This document shows, piece after piece, positions 8,210-17,443 of a stretch of 64,000 nucleotides of DNA. The notes under the pieces were generated by a model. That model was not told the origin of the DNA. It searched no databases and saw only the letters and a list, made by a program, of their open reading frames with translations. The DNA is taken from contig JAFGDT010000079.1 in assembly GCA_016931965.1 (NCBI GenBank), positions 1 to 64,000 on the forward strand. Direction: 5' to 3'. The first letter of the stretch is position 1. Every line of letters starts with the position of its first letter. Origin of the DNA: a bacterium. Its GTDB lineage: Bacteria; Zhuqueibacterota; QNDG01; DSAB01. The translations under genes and the position numbers were made by a program.

Positions 8210-9985
8210 TTAAAAAGGCCAGAAAACCGGAATGAGAAGAACGGCAATGATCCAGAAGAGGAGATTGAGCGGAACGCCGATTCTGGCATAATCGTAGAAG
8301 CGATAACCGCCGGGTGCATAGATCATGGTGTTGGTCTGGTATCCGATGGGTGTGGCAAAACTGGTTGAAGCAGCAAACGTGATTGCGATGAGAAAAGGCC
8401 GTGGACTAACACCGAGGAGTCCGGCTATCGAGAGGGCAATGGGTGCCAACAAGATTGCCGCTGCATTGTTGGACATCGTTTCGGTCAGAACCGCGGTGAT
8501 GATGTAGAGTGAAGCGAGTATGGCAGTGGGTCCCAATTTGACGAGTGGCTGTAAAATGGTGTTGGCCAGCAGTTCGGCCGTGCCGCTTTCCTGAAGCGCC
8601 ATGCCGAGAGGGAATATTCCACCCAAAAGAAAGATGACCTTCCAGTCAATGGCTTTGTAGGCTTCCTCCAAACTGATACATCGACTTAACACCATACCCA
8701 CCGCACCGATCAGGGCTGAGATCAGAATGGAGAAAATGTTAAATGCCGTCAGTGCAACAACGCCAATCATGATGGTCATGGCCGTCAATGCCCGATTCTT
8801 CCGCAGATGGAGATCGGTCAATTCACTGGTGGCAATCAAATCGTTTGAACTCAAAATGATTTTCATATTCTTGCTGTCACACTGCAGCAGCATCGTATCA
8901 CCACTCTCAAATCGTATTTCAGATATACGGTCTCGAATCGTTTTACTGCGGCGTTGAACGGCAAGGACCCTGCATCCAAACCGCCTGTAGAAATTGGAGC
9001 TTTGTAATGTCCGGCCTACGATGACCGAATTGGGTGGAACGAGTGCCTCGATTAACTGGACATCATCCGAACTTAATTTTTTATCGTCAATTTTCGCATC
9101 GGTGGGTGTTAATCGGTACTTGTCCTTCATCTCCATGAGTTTTTTCATGTTGCCGTGCAAGAGCAGGATATCCTCTTCTTTGATCTTTGTGTCCTTCGGA
9201 TGCCAGGTGGCTTTTCCTGCTCGGATGAGTTTGATTAAATCGATTTCATCCGGATCTTTGGATTCCGATTCCATCCAGGTTTTGCCGATTAAGGGGGATT
9301 TTTTCTTGACGCTCAACTCAGTTAAGTAATCAACAAGTCGGTATTTGTCCAGCTGTTGATATTCTCCCTTACGTTTGGGCAGGAGCTGTCCGGCTACGAG
9401 AACGAGAAAGAGAATACCCACTCCCGACATGATCAGTCCGAGCGGTGCAAATTCAAACAGGTCGAAGCCGTCCAATCCATTCGATACGGCAATGGCATTG
9501 ACAAGAATGTTGGTTGAAGTGCCGATCAACGTACAGACACCGCCGAATTGACTGGCATACGATAAAGGGATGAGGACGCGGGAAGGCGGAGTACGGCGAC
9601 CTTTGGCCAGGGCGATGGCGACGGGGATAAAGATCGCCACGGTAGCCGTGTTCACGATAAATGCGGACAGGAGAGCAATCGTCATACAGAGTATGAGAAC
9701 CAGCTGGCGCGGGGATTTGCCGGCGACCCGATCAATCGAACGGGCCAGCCATTCGACGAGTCCGGTGCGTGACAGACCGGCACTCAGGACGAACATGGCC
9801 GCCACTGTCGTTGTTGCCGGATTGGCAAAACCGTACAATGCTTGTTCTGGTTTGATCAGCTTTAAGACCAGAAGAACAACCAGCACACAAAGTGCCACAA
9901 GGTCCAGACGAAGCTTGTCGGTGATAAAGAGGGTCATGGCGCCGAGGACCACAGCCAGGATCATGAACTGTTCGAGACCTAACAT
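8210..9985 (-). CDS. SLC13-family (DASS) anion permease with two RCK_C domains
   Basis: 591 residues. Two hydrophobic halves (about residues 5-205 and 395-590) flank a soluble insert of two TrkA_C/RCK_C-like domains (~residues 215-385). The first half has GTSTNILVN and the second MSNNAAAILLAP, the paired Na+/substrate-binding SNT-type motifs of divalent-anion:Na+ symporters. Family members carry dicarboxylates, sulfate or similar anions; RCK_C domains usually bind nucleotides or other small ligands and gate transport. Start ATG follows GGATAAC. It ends 124 bases upstream of the korA start and is probably separate from that operon. The transported anion cannot be read from sequence. Confidence 0.88.
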   Translation of the reverse strand: MLGLEQFMILAVVLGAMTLFITDKLRLDLVALCVLVVLLVLKLIKPEQALYGFANPATTTVAAMFVLSAGLSRTGLVEWLARSIDRVAGKSPRQLVLILCMTIALLSAFIVNTATVAIFIPVAIALAKGRRTPPSRVLIPLSYASQFGGVCTLIGTSTNILVNAIAVSNGLDGFDLFEFAPLGLIMSGVGILFLVLVAGQLLPKRKGEYQQLDKYRLVDYLTELSVKKKSPLIGKTWMESESKDPDEIDLIKLIRAGKATWHPKDTKIKEEDILLLHGNMKKLMEMKDKYRLTPTDAKIDDKKLSSDDVQLIEALVPPNSVIVGRTLQSSNFYRRFGCRVLAVQRRSKTIRDRISEIRFESGDTMLLQCDSKNMKIILSSNDLIATSELTDLHLRKNRALTAMTIMIGVVALTAFNIFSILISALIGAVGMVLSRCISLEEAYKAIDWKVIFLLGGIFPLGMALQESGTAELLANTILQPLVKLGPTAILASLYIITAVLTETMSNNAAAILLAPIALSIAGLLGVSPRPFLIAITFAASTSFATPIGYQTNTMIYAPGGYRFYDYARIGVPLNLLFWIIAVLLIPVFWPF

Positions 9986-10132
9986 CTGTTATCCATTTTT
10001 AATTCAATTGAAAAAGTCAAGGATCCGATGAGTCAGATGTGGATGCGATTCAATATTGTCGATACGGATATATGATCTATAGATCAATGTCTCACTGGAA
10101 TACAAAGGGTAATGCTTCATCATTGAATAAAG

Positions 10133-11689
10133 CTATTCTCTTTTTTCTTCTTGACCATCTGTATAGTTGTCATCTTCCTCCGTGTTCCTGAAGTCGTAAA
10201 TCTGATAGGTATCGTTTGAAACCAGTATGGGGTAGTTTTCGAGTATTTCTTTCAAGTTTTGCTGTATCTCGAGTTCTGGGAAATTGGTCACGATAAAATA
10301 TTCGGATGATTCAGTTGATAACAAGAAATCAAGATATTCTTTTTCACTTATGCCTCCTACTAAAAAATCTATGTGAGGAGGCCAGTCGGATCCTGACAGC
10401 ATTCCGTAATACAGAAGCGGTTTCCCATAATCGTTGGCGAGAAAGACCGTCTTCGTGCTGTGGTCTACATGCTCTCCAATTTCCTTAAAAACCTGTACTT
10501 GTGACTCCCATTCAGGACTGCCCATGTGCCACTTGGCTTCCTTGACGGAGACAATGATGGCAAAGACCAGAATGCCCCAACCCATCCACTGCCAAAAGCG
10601 AGAGGTCGCTGTTCGCGAGCGTAGAAGCACAACTATGCTTGCTCCGAAAGAGATGGCGACGATCGGAATCAGGATCAAGTGGTAGTAAATGTGGGTGTGT
10701 ATGTGATATGTGAATACCATACCAAAAACAAAGTATCCCCCCCACATGGCCATCAATAGGTTTCTGGTCAGACGTGAGTGTATAAGTGGGAATGCGAGAA
10801 GCGATAGAGCCAAGGCGCCTGGTTTTGCTACATCCAAAGCGAGCCGAAGCCAGCTATTCCAAAATGACCGTTGAATCAGCAGATGGGGCAGGAAGGAATT
10901 GCTGGCCTGATCTTTCAAGAAACCTCCAGAAAGTATACCATACCCATAAAAAAGAAGGGTCGGTAAAAAAGACAAAATAAGGAAAACGGGTACGCGAATA
11001 TCTCGTAAAGTGGACCGGACACCTTTTTCTGTCATGCTTGTAAACAGAAAGGTAAGCCATAAAGGAAAGATACAAACCGGTTTAATGAAGGTCGCCAGAG
11101 CGGATAGAGCGACAACGGCGAAGAAGAGAAGCGATGAATCCCCCTCACGATAGCGAAAAATCGCCCATATTGCCCAGATAAATACCATGACCATTAAAGG
11201 ATCCGGCTGAAAACTTCTGCTGGCATAGATCCCGAAAGGAACAAAAAGGAAGTAAGCCGTGGACACCAGGGCCGCATCTGAGGAGATGCCGTGGAGGCAG
11301 AGCTGATAAAGGAAGACTGCGGCAACCAGCCAGCACAGAATCGATATCAGACGCGGAATGATGAGGGACTCTGTACCCACAATCCTGTATAGCCATGAAG
11401 TCACATATTCCATCAAGGGGGGCTCAAGTATGTCGGGCTTGGCTGTCTGGGCAATGGCTTTGTCTTCCGCTGTTACTGCGTTATTGGTTTCGTAGTAATA
11501 AGAACGGGCCAAGAGTGCAGACCGGTACTGGCGCGTGGGGTTGAAATCAAAAGGAGGATCTCCGATGTGATAAAGGCGTATGGCCAATGCACCTGCAAAA
11601 AGCATAACCAGTATCAGAACCCGGAGTAATCCACCGGGTGGGAAGAAATTCTGGTCACCGTTGTTGTGAGGATCCCCGTTTGTCGCCAT
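10133..11689 (-). CDS. Glycosyltransferase family 39 (PMT/ArnT-like) membrane protein
   Basis: 518 residues with about ten to twelve membrane helices in the first ~370 residues and a soluble C-terminal domain. The first extracytoplasmic loop holds GDPPFDFNPTRQYRSALLAR, matching the acidic catalytic loop after helix 1 of GT-C enzymes such as ArnT and PMT. Such enzymes move a sugar from a polyprenyl phosphate to lipid, protein or glycan on the outer face of the inner membrane. No lipid A or O-antigen genes are adjacent, so the acceptor is unknown. The last ~20 residues are very acidic/charged. Start ATG lies nine bases after AAAGGATAA. Confidence 0.8.
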   Translation of the reverse strand: MATNGDPHNNGDQNFFPPGGLLRVLILVMLFAGALAIRLYHIGDPPFDFNPTRQYRSALLARSYYYETNNAVTAEDKAIAQTAKPDILEPPLMEYVTSWLYRIVGTESLIIPRLISILCWLVAAVFLYQLCLHGISSDAALVSTAYFLFVPFGIYASRSFQPDPLMVMVFIWAIWAIFRYREGDSSLLFFAVVALSALATFIKPVCIFPLWLTFLFTSMTEKGVRSTLRDIRVPVFLILSFLPTLLFYGYGILSGGFLKDQASNSFLPHLLIQRSFWNSWLRLALDVAKPGALALSLLAFPLIHSRLTRNLLMAMWGGYFVFGMVFTYHIHTHIYYHLILIPIVAISFGASIVVLLRSRTATSRFWQWMGWGILVFAIIVSVKEAKWHMGSPEWESQVQVFKEIGEHVDHSTKTVFLANDYGKPLLYYGMLSGSDWPPHIDFLVGGISEKEYLDFLLSTESSEYFIVTNFPELEIQQNLKEILENYPILVSNDTYQIYDFRNTEEDDNYTDGQEEKRE

Positions 11690-11753
11690 CTATTTTTATC
11701 CTTTCATCCCTTTTGGTGTAATATGAGAAGCCATTAAGTAACGGACTATGATA

Positions 11754-13469
11754 CTATTTCTGTAATATCAGTTTCCTCGTTTGCACATAACTGCCGGCTT
11801 CCAATCTGCACAGGTAGATTCCACTCGAGCAATTTTCGGCGTCCCAGTTTACCTCATGACTGCCGGCTTCCCGGTATCCCTCAACCAATGTGTTCAGTTC
11901 CCTGCCCATCAAATCATACACTTTCAGAACAGTATGAGATGGACTCGGTAAGGTGAAGGTTATCCTTGTCGCGTGATTGAAAGGATTGGGATAATTCTGG
12001 TTTAAGTAAAACCCTGATACGGATACTGCGGGTGTTGCTGATTCAACCGAACTGACCACACCCAGATCTGGATTTAAAGTCCCCCGTCCGCCCGTTGCCT
12101 GGTAAAATGTCGTTAATGACAACTCCCCTTGATTTTGCGAAGCAAAATACTTGGAGACCAATGAATAATAGGTATATTCTTCCGCTGTAAACGGTTTGTT
12201 CTTGACAGCGATGAAGGCCACATTGAACTTTTTAGGTGAATCCAGGTATGAGGGGATCCGTTCGCCCCCTTCGGCGGTCATAATATCTTCTATGGTATAC
12301 GTAATCACACTTGCAGCCGTCACATTCATGGGATCAGTTAAATCGGGATTGACGAGGAGATGAACAGGCTGCACTTCTGAAGAAGGTATGAGGCCCATCG
12401 CATAAAGGTCTAAATTTGAATAAAGACGATTGTCATCAGGATCTCGTTCGATACGCCAGGTTCCGTCACCGTTGTCTTTCAGGTGCCCTGTCCCCTCGGA
12501 ATAAAAAAGAAAGGCAGCCATCTGTCCGCCGATATCACTCAGCGGATTCCAGTGTAGGCCATAACAGTCGGCACATTTCGTGAGGTTCAGGGATTCTCCC
12601 AGGTCCGCACACCAGGAATGGCCAATCTCATGATCCAGGATACTACCATATCCCCAGCTATGGTAAATAGTGCCTCTTAGTCGGCCGGCTGAACCGAATT
12701 GCGACGTGTTATCGAAAAGAACGATCCCTATATTTTGAATGTCATTTTTTGCACGGACAAAATAGGGTGTGTTTTCAGCGTAATTTCTATCCGGATCGAA
12801 TATATGATGCGCCGGCATGACAATGATAAAGTCAAAACTGTCGGGCAGCACGGAATACAATAACTGAGACGCTTCAAAGTGCTCTTTACCGCATCTCACA
12901 TCGCCGAGCGGCCAATCTTCCGTATCAAGGACACTGCCGTCGGGATCTTCAATAAAAAAGGCATACTGGGTGGCAAAAAGCCCATCCGCCAGTTCAACGG
13001 CAGGGAAATTTTGATCTTCCGCGATGACTCCAAAAAGAAGGAAATCCCATTCTGATGACCCATCCGTTTTTTCGACGTTGACGTCTGGACCTATCGTGGT
13101 ATGTGTACCAAATCCAAGATTCAAATTTACATTGTTTGTATTGATGGGAACATTGCTGGCCGTGTATACGCCGTCCCCGGCCACACGATCCCCGTTGGTT
13201 CCATCATCAACCAGATTGGTCTCTTCTACAAAGTATCCCGAATAATACGGATATTCCTCTATGTATACCCTGGAAATATTGGTACCGGTTGTTGTGACTT
13301 CAATGGTCACTGTTGCTGATGTATCCCCTTTTTGAACAACCATCGGATCGATATAATAGTAGAGGAGTGCATTCTCATCAGAAGTATTCTGTAACTGCTC
13401 GGTTTGTCCGAAGGCTGAGGTTCCAAAACACATGAGAAAAATGACCGTAACTGCTTTAATCCTTTTCAT
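11754..13469 (-). CDS. Secreted T9SS-sorted protein with HEIGH metallopeptidase motif
   Basis: 571 residues. A signal peptide ends at SAFGQ. Residues ~40-160 resemble a beta-sandwich prodomain of the choice-of-anchor X type (LVDDGTNGDRVAGDGVYT). A middle domain carries H280-E-I-G-H284, a zinc-protease HExxH motif, followed by LHWNPLSDIGG and YSNLDLYAMGLIPSSEV, a pattern I recall in secreted metallopeptidase-like proteins. The last ~80 residues (NPFNHATRITFTL, YDLMGRELNTLV, RKLILQK) are a T9SS sorting domain. It is probably a secreted zinc peptidase, although the third zinc ligand is not certain. Ribosome binding site GAGGAGG lies seven to eight bases before ATG. Confidence 0.8.
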   Translation of the reverse strand: MKRIKAVTVIFLMCFGTSAFGQTEQLQNTSDENALLYYYIDPMVVQKGDTSATVTIEVTTTGTNISRVYIEEYPYYSGYFVEETNLVDDGTNGDRVAGDGVYTASNVPINTNNVNLNLGFGTHTTIGPDVNVEKTDGSSEWDFLLFGVIAEDQNFPAVELADGLFATQYAFFIEDPDGSVLDTEDWPLGDVRCGKEHFEASQLLYSVLPDSFDFIIVMPAHHIFDPDRNYAENTPYFVRAKNDIQNIGIVLFDNTSQFGSAGRLRGTIYHSWGYGSILDHEIGHSWCADLGESLNLTKCADCYGLHWNPLSDIGGQMAAFLFYSEGTGHLKDNGDGTWRIERDPDDNRLYSNLDLYAMGLIPSSEVQPVHLLVNPDLTDPMNVTAASVITYTIEDIMTAEGGERIPSYLDSPKKFNVAFIAVKNKPFTAEEYTYYSLVSKYFASQNQGELSLTTFYQATGGRGTLNPDLGVVSSVESATPAVSVSGFYLNQNYPNPFNHATRITFTLPSPSHTVLKVYDLMGRELNTLVEGYREAGSHEVNWDAENCSSGIYLCRLEAGSYVQTRKLILQK

Positions 13470-13501
13470 TTTCTTGCCTCCTCTTTATAAGTGTAAAGAT
13501 G

Positions 13502-13560
13502 GCTCACCGATTGCTGGCTGCCCCGGATTTCCCCGACCAGGGCATATGGCCTTAGGATCT
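13502..13560 (-). promoter_or_regulatory. GC-rich structured 5' leader of the T9SS metallopeptidase gene
   Basis: In the AT-rich gap 13470-13881 (about 410 bases, no gene seen) this part is strikingly GC-rich and lies 35-90 bases upstream of the 13469 start. On the minus strand CCCTGG can pair with CCGGGG (one wobble) and TGCCC with GGGCA. It could be a cis-regulatory RNA element, but I could not assign it to a riboswitch class. The rest of the gap, apart from the tRNA terminator, shows nothing clear. Confidence 0.25.
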
Positions 13561-13843
13561 CTGCTTTTTGGATTCTTGGGCAATCCTGTACGGTACTGTT
13601 TTGATGTGTGTCATATCTGTCAAGTAAACACGATATTGTAAAGCTAAATCTGTATGAGAAATCAGAAAGTGGTTCCCTGTCAGTTGACAGGTCTTTGATA
13701 TTTCAGGATTCCGGTATCGTATGGTTGTTCTGCAGGAGTAAGTAAAATCAACATAGTATAATAAAATATTTGAATAACTTCAAGATTAAAATAGATTTTT
13801 ACAGTTCACTCGATAAGATAACAGGGATGTAAGAGCATGGACT

Positions 13844-13875
13844 AAAAATAAAATAGTCCGATCGACAATCGGACT
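13844..13875 (-). terminator. Rho-independent terminator of tRNA-Asn
   Basis: Perfect 8-bp inverted repeat: AGTCCGAT (13855-13862), a five-base loop, ATCGGACT (13868-13875). On the minus strand the stem is followed by ATTTTATTTTT, and it begins seven bases after the tRNA 3' end. Confidence 0.85.
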
Positions 13876-13881
13876 TTGAAG

Positions 13882-13954
13882 CTCCGGCGGTAGGACTTGA
13901 ACCTACAACCTAGTGGTTAACAGCCACCCGCTCTGCCAATTGAGCTACGCCGGA
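13882..13954 (-). tRNA. tRNA-Asn (anticodon GTT)
   Basis: A 73-base cloverleaf on the minus strand. Acceptor TCCGGCG pairs with CGCCGGA, D-arm GCTC/GAGC, anticodon stem GGTGG/CCACT (one G-U) around loop CTGTTAA with anticodon GTT, and T-arm GTAGG-TTCAAGT-CCTAC. Discriminator base is G. The CCA end is not encoded. A promoter precedes it and a terminator follows it, so it is a single-gene unit. Confidence 0.97.
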
Positions 13955-13969
13955 AAATGAGTACCCAAA

Positions 13970-13997
13970 AATATATCAATTATATTCTTAAAGTCAA
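13970..13997 (-). promoter_or_regulatory. Predicted promoter of tRNA-Asn
   Basis: On the minus strand TTGACT (13992-13997), 16-base spacer, TATATT (13970-13975), placed about 15 bases before the tRNA 5' end. Both hexamers are one base from the sigma-70 consensus. Confidence 0.65.
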
Positions 13998-14118
13998 GGT
14001 TTTTTTCGATGAGTAAGCTATGAAAATTGATATATCATTGAAACGGTGACGGTTGAGAAAGTGATTGATCCTTTAATGAAAAATCATTATGTTTAACGGG
14101 CTAAAAATGAATGTTTAG

Positions 14119-15048
14119 ATGAGTGGTTATCGGTATGATTCTATGATCGACGTTGACACAAAAAAAACGTGGCGTTTGATTGACGTGTTGAAGGAAGCCA
14201 CAGCCTACTTAAACACGAAAGGGATCGAAAATCCGCGGCTCAACGCAGAGCGGCTGATGAGTCACCTTCTTCAAATAGAGCGGATCGATCTCTATCTGCG
14301 GTTTGAACAACTTATGAATCAAAAAGAACGGGATGCATACAAAACGATCCTTTTCAGAAGGGCGAAGCATGAACCCCTGCAGTATGTATTGGGTGAAACA
14401 GAATTTATGTCCCTTCATTTCAAACTCACCCCTGCTGTCCTCATTCCCAGACCTGAGACGGAACTTTTGGTCGAACAGATCGTCGCATGTATTGGTGACC
14501 AGAAAGGATCACGTGTGCTGGATATAGGTGCAGGCAGCGGGAATATTGGTGTGAGTCTGGCAAAGTATCTGCCCGAAGTCAGCATCACGGCTGTGGATAC
14601 ATCCGATGAGGTGCTGACACTGGCCGAAGAGAATGCTGAGAAAAACGGTGTCGGAGACCAGATCCAATTTATCCTTGCCAATGTCAAACAGGAAAATTTC
14701 GTTCAAGTTGTCAAAGGTCCTTTTGATATTGTTGTTTCCAATCCGCCCTATGTTTCTTCTGATGATTTTGCTCAACTTCCGGGAGAGATCCGAGAATACG
14801 AGCCGCGCGAGGCGCTCTGCGACGATCGGGACGGATTGTCCTTTTATCCGATCATCGCTCAAAAAAGTGTTGCACTTTTTCAATCAGGAGGACGGTTGTT
14901 TTTCGAGATCGGAGACGGTCAGAGTCAGCCTGTTCAATCGATTTTAAAAGAGGCCGGTTATGGGGGCATTCAAGTATTTTCCGATCTCAACGGCATTGAG
15001 AGGGTTGTTTGTGGGCATCTCGTTCAAAAGAACCATGTGAAAAGATAG
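14119..15048 (+). CDS. prmC: Peptide chain release factor N5-glutamine methyltransferase
   Basis: 309 residues. The N-terminal helical substrate-binding domain (GIENPRLNAERLMSHLL) is followed by a class I SAM methyltransferase domain with VLDIGAGSGNIGVSLA (motif I) and the signature SNPPYVS, in which NPPY contacts the glutamine side chain. PrmC methylates the GGQ glutamine of release factors RF1 and RF2 and so speeds termination of translation. Length is a little above the usual ~280 residues; the extra residues lie before the conserved KTWRLIDVLKEAT and the true start may be the ATG at 14143. No prfA lies beside it. A clear ribosome binding site was not found for either start. Confidence 0.92.
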   Translation: MSGYRYDSMIDVDTKKTWRLIDVLKEATAYLNTKGIENPRLNAERLMSHLLQIERIDLYLRFEQLMNQKERDAYKTILFRRAKHEPLQYVLGETEFMSLHFKLTPAVLIPRPETELLVEQIVACIGDQKGSRVLDIGAGSGNIGVSLAKYLPEVSITAVDTSDEVLTLAEENAEKNGVGDQIQFILANVKQENFVQVVKGPFDIVVSNPPYVSSDDFAQLPGEIREYEPREALCDDRDGLSFYPIIAQKSVALFQSGGRLFFEIGDGQSQPVQSILKEAGYGGIQVFSDLNGIERVVCGHLVQKNHVKR

Positions 15049-15072
15049 ATCAATCAAAGAATAGGACAAAAT

Positions 15073-16446
15073 ATGAACAAACAGATTTTTCGTGAATACG
15101 ACATTCGGGGGATTGCCGATCAGGATTTGACAGACGATGTGGTTCAGCAAATCGGTCAGGCCTACGGCACCATCATGAAACGAAAGCAATATCAGCACAT
15201 TTCAGTGGGGCGCGATGTGCGCCTGACATCGGAGCGGATTCAGAAAGCCCTGATCCGGGGCGTTCTTTCAAGCGGGCTAAATGTGGTTGATGTCGGTGTG
15301 GTGCCGACACCGGTTCTCTACTTCTCCATTGCCCATCTCAAAACGGATGGCGGCATCATGGTCACCGGGAGTCACAATCCGATTGAATTCAACGGATTGA
15401 AAATGAACGACGGCTTGCTGTCCCTGTACGGCGATCAGATTCAGCTTATCCGAAAGCTGATCGAAGAGAAGGATTTTGAAAAGGGCCGGGGAGCACTTTC
15501 CGAATATGCAATTGTTCCGGATTACAAGGCTATGCTGAAGGAACGCATCAAGATTCAAAAATCCTTTCTAATCGTCATCGACGCGGGGAACGGAACGGCA
15601 GGGCCGATTGCGCCTGATGTTTATGAAGCGTTCGGATGCAATGTCGTTCGCCTCTTCTGCGATCCGGATGGCACGTTTCCCAATCACCTGCCCGATCCGA
15701 CCGTGTTGAAATATATAGAGGATCTCCGCCGCATGGTCGTGGAAGAAAAAGCCGATCTGGGTTTGGGATACGACGGCGATTCGGATCGGGTGGGCGTGAT
15801 CGACGAGAAAGGGCGGGTTGTTTTTGCCGATCAGTTGCTGGCCATTCTGGTGCGGGAGGTATTGTCCAGAAATCGGGGGGCCACCATTCCGTTCGATGTC
15901 AAATGTTCCCAGATGCTGCCTGAAGTCATCGAAGAAGCGGGGGGCATCCCTCTGATGTGGAAGACAGGCCATTCGCTGATCAAAAAGAAGATGAGGGAGA
16001 TCGGCGCTCCCCTGGCTGGAGAGATGTCGGGGCATATTTTTTACCAGGACGGCTATTTCGGTTATGACGATGGCATCTATGTCTCCTTTCGACTGGTTCA
16101 ATATCTTTCGACACAGGAGAAAAAATTGAGCGAACTGGTGGATGCGCTTCCCCAATATGTTTCAACGCCCGAAATCCGTGTCGATTGTCCGGATGAGAAT
16201 AAATTCCAGGTGGTTGAATCACTCGCGCAGTCATTCAAAAAGGAATATGAAACGATCGATATCGATGGTGTGCGGGTGAAATTTGATCAGGGATGGGGTC
16301 TTGTACGGGCATCGAATACACAGCCCATTTTGGTGCTTCGATTTGAAGCAAAGACAAAAGCCGATCTGGATCAAATCCGTCAACTTTTCAAAGAAAAATT
16401 ATCCACTTTTCCCACGGTCAATCTGCAGGAATTGGAGTCCCAGTGA
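15073..16446 (+). CDS. Phosphomannomutase/phosphoglucomutase (alpha-D-phosphohexomutase)
   Basis: 457 residues, the usual family length. Contains the phosphoserine loop TGSHNPIEFNGLK, the metal-binding loop GYDGDSDRVGVID, the sugar-binding loop GEMSGH and the C-terminal phosphate-binding RASNTQPILVLRFEA. This set is typical of AlgC/ManB-type enzymes that interconvert hexose 1- and 6-phosphates for nucleotide-sugar and exopolysaccharide synthesis. The ASNTQP version of the last loop fits PMM/PGM rather than phosphoglucosamine mutase. It starts 24 bases after prmC and may share its transcript. Confidence 0.92.
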   Translation: MNKQIFREYDIRGIADQDLTDDVVQQIGQAYGTIMKRKQYQHISVGRDVRLTSERIQKALIRGVLSSGLNVVDVGVVPTPVLYFSIAHLKTDGGIMVTGSHNPIEFNGLKMNDGLLSLYGDQIQLIRKLIEEKDFEKGRGALSEYAIVPDYKAMLKERIKIQKSFLIVIDAGNGTAGPIAPDVYEAFGCNVVRLFCDPDGTFPNHLPDPTVLKYIEDLRRMVVEEKADLGLGYDGDSDRVGVIDEKGRVVFADQLLAILVREVLSRNRGATIPFDVKCSQMLPEVIEEAGGIPLMWKTGHSLIKKKMREIGAPLAGEMSGHIFYQDGYFGYDDGIYVSFRLVQYLSTQEKKLSELVDALPQYVSTPEIRVDCPDENKFQVVESLAQSFKKEYETIDIDGVRVKFDQGWGLVRASNTQPILVLRFEAKTKADLDQIRQLFKEKLSTFPTVNLQELESQ

Positions 16447-16622
16447 TATTGTTAAGGATCAAACGATTTGAAGGGTCATTATCTTCTGTTATCTTGAGAG
16501 AGATCCTATTGCGTTTCTATTTACTCTATATGTACTACAGGATTCACTTATCCCAAACCTTTCAACATGATCGGGGATTGACCCATTCTGATTTTCTTTT
16601 CTATTTCATGGTCTTTTGAAGC

Positions 16623-16651
16623 TTGCATTTTTTTCACTAAAATTGTATATT
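16623..16651 (+). promoter_or_regulatory. Predicted promoter of parAB
   Basis: TTGCAT (16623-16628), 17-base spacer, TATATT (16646-16651), about 28 bases before the parA TTG start. It sits at the end of a 232-base gap (16447-16678) in which I saw nothing else. Confidence 0.5.
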
Positions 16652-16678
16652 AAAAGTTAATTAATTTGAAAGAGGAAC

Positions 16679-17443
16679 TTGAACAGGATCATTGCAATAG
16701 CCAATCAAAAGGGCGGTGTGGGTAAAACGACAACAGCGGTTAATTTGGCCGCTTCGATTGCCGTAGCAGAGAGACGGACATTGCTTGTGGATGCCGATCC
16801 GCAGGCGAATGCCACAAGCGGTGTGGGTATCGATCATAAAACACTGGAAAAGAGCATTTACGATGTCATTTTAAAGGATGTCAATATTCACAATGTTATA
16901 TTGAATACACAGATGGCTTATCTGGATATATTGCCTTCGAATATCAATCTGGTCGGTGCTGAGGTGGAATTGGTTAATCTAATCGGCAGAGAGAAAATAC
17001 TACGTTCTATATTGGATGAACTTGACGATCAATATGAATATATTTTTATTGATTGTCCTCCTTCATTGGGATTACTGACAATCAACAGTCTTACTGCGGC
17101 CCATTCTGTCCTTATCCCTATTCAGTGTGAATATTATGCTTTGGAAGGATTGAGCCAACTCCTGAAAACCATTCGTCTCGTTCAGAAACATCTCAACGGT
17201 GAATTGGTCATTGAAGGGGTGCTTTTAACCATGTATGATAACCGGCTCAATCTTTCGCAGCAGGTGGCGGAAGATGTGAGAAAATTCTTTGATGATAAAG
17301 TGTTCAATACGATTATTCATCGCAATGTGAGGTTGAGTGAAGCCCCCAGTTATGGAAAACCGGTCATTCTCTACGATGCTGTTTGTTCTGGAACGGAGCA
17401 CTATATGAGGCTTGCTGAGGAGGTGATGAATCATGAAGCATAA
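16679..17443 (+). CDS. parA: Chromosome partitioning ATPase ParA/Soj
   Basis: 254 residues, full length. The deviant Walker A KGGVGKTT (11-18), [11 protein letters not shown] switch I region and [15 protein letters not shown] (Walker B/switch II) define the ParA/Soj ATPase. It binds DNA as an ATP dimer and moves ParB-parS complexes during chromosome segregation. Start is TTG, about six bases after GAGGAA; the conserved [12 protein letters not shown] begins immediately, so no earlier start is needed. The parB reading frame begins inside its last codons (11-base overlap), so translation is coupled. Confidence 0.95.
   Translation: MNRIIAIANQKGGVGKTTTAVNLAASIAVAERRTLLVDADPQANATSGVGIDHKTLEKSIYDVILKDVNIHNVILNTQMAYLDILPSNINLVGAEVELVNLIGREKILRSILDELDDQYEYIFIDCPPSLGLLTINSLTAAHSVLIPIQCEYYALEGLSQLLKTIRLVQKHLNGELVIEGVLLTMYDNRLNLSQQVAEDVRKFFDDKVFNTIIHRNVRLSEAPSYGKPVILYDAVCSGTEHYMRLAEEVMNHEA

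Noticed and set aside
10074..10085. Perfect 12-base palindrome GATCTATAGATC between SLC13 and GT39 genes
   Set aside because: Isolated, not repeated, no T-tract and no promoter context; chance is plausible.
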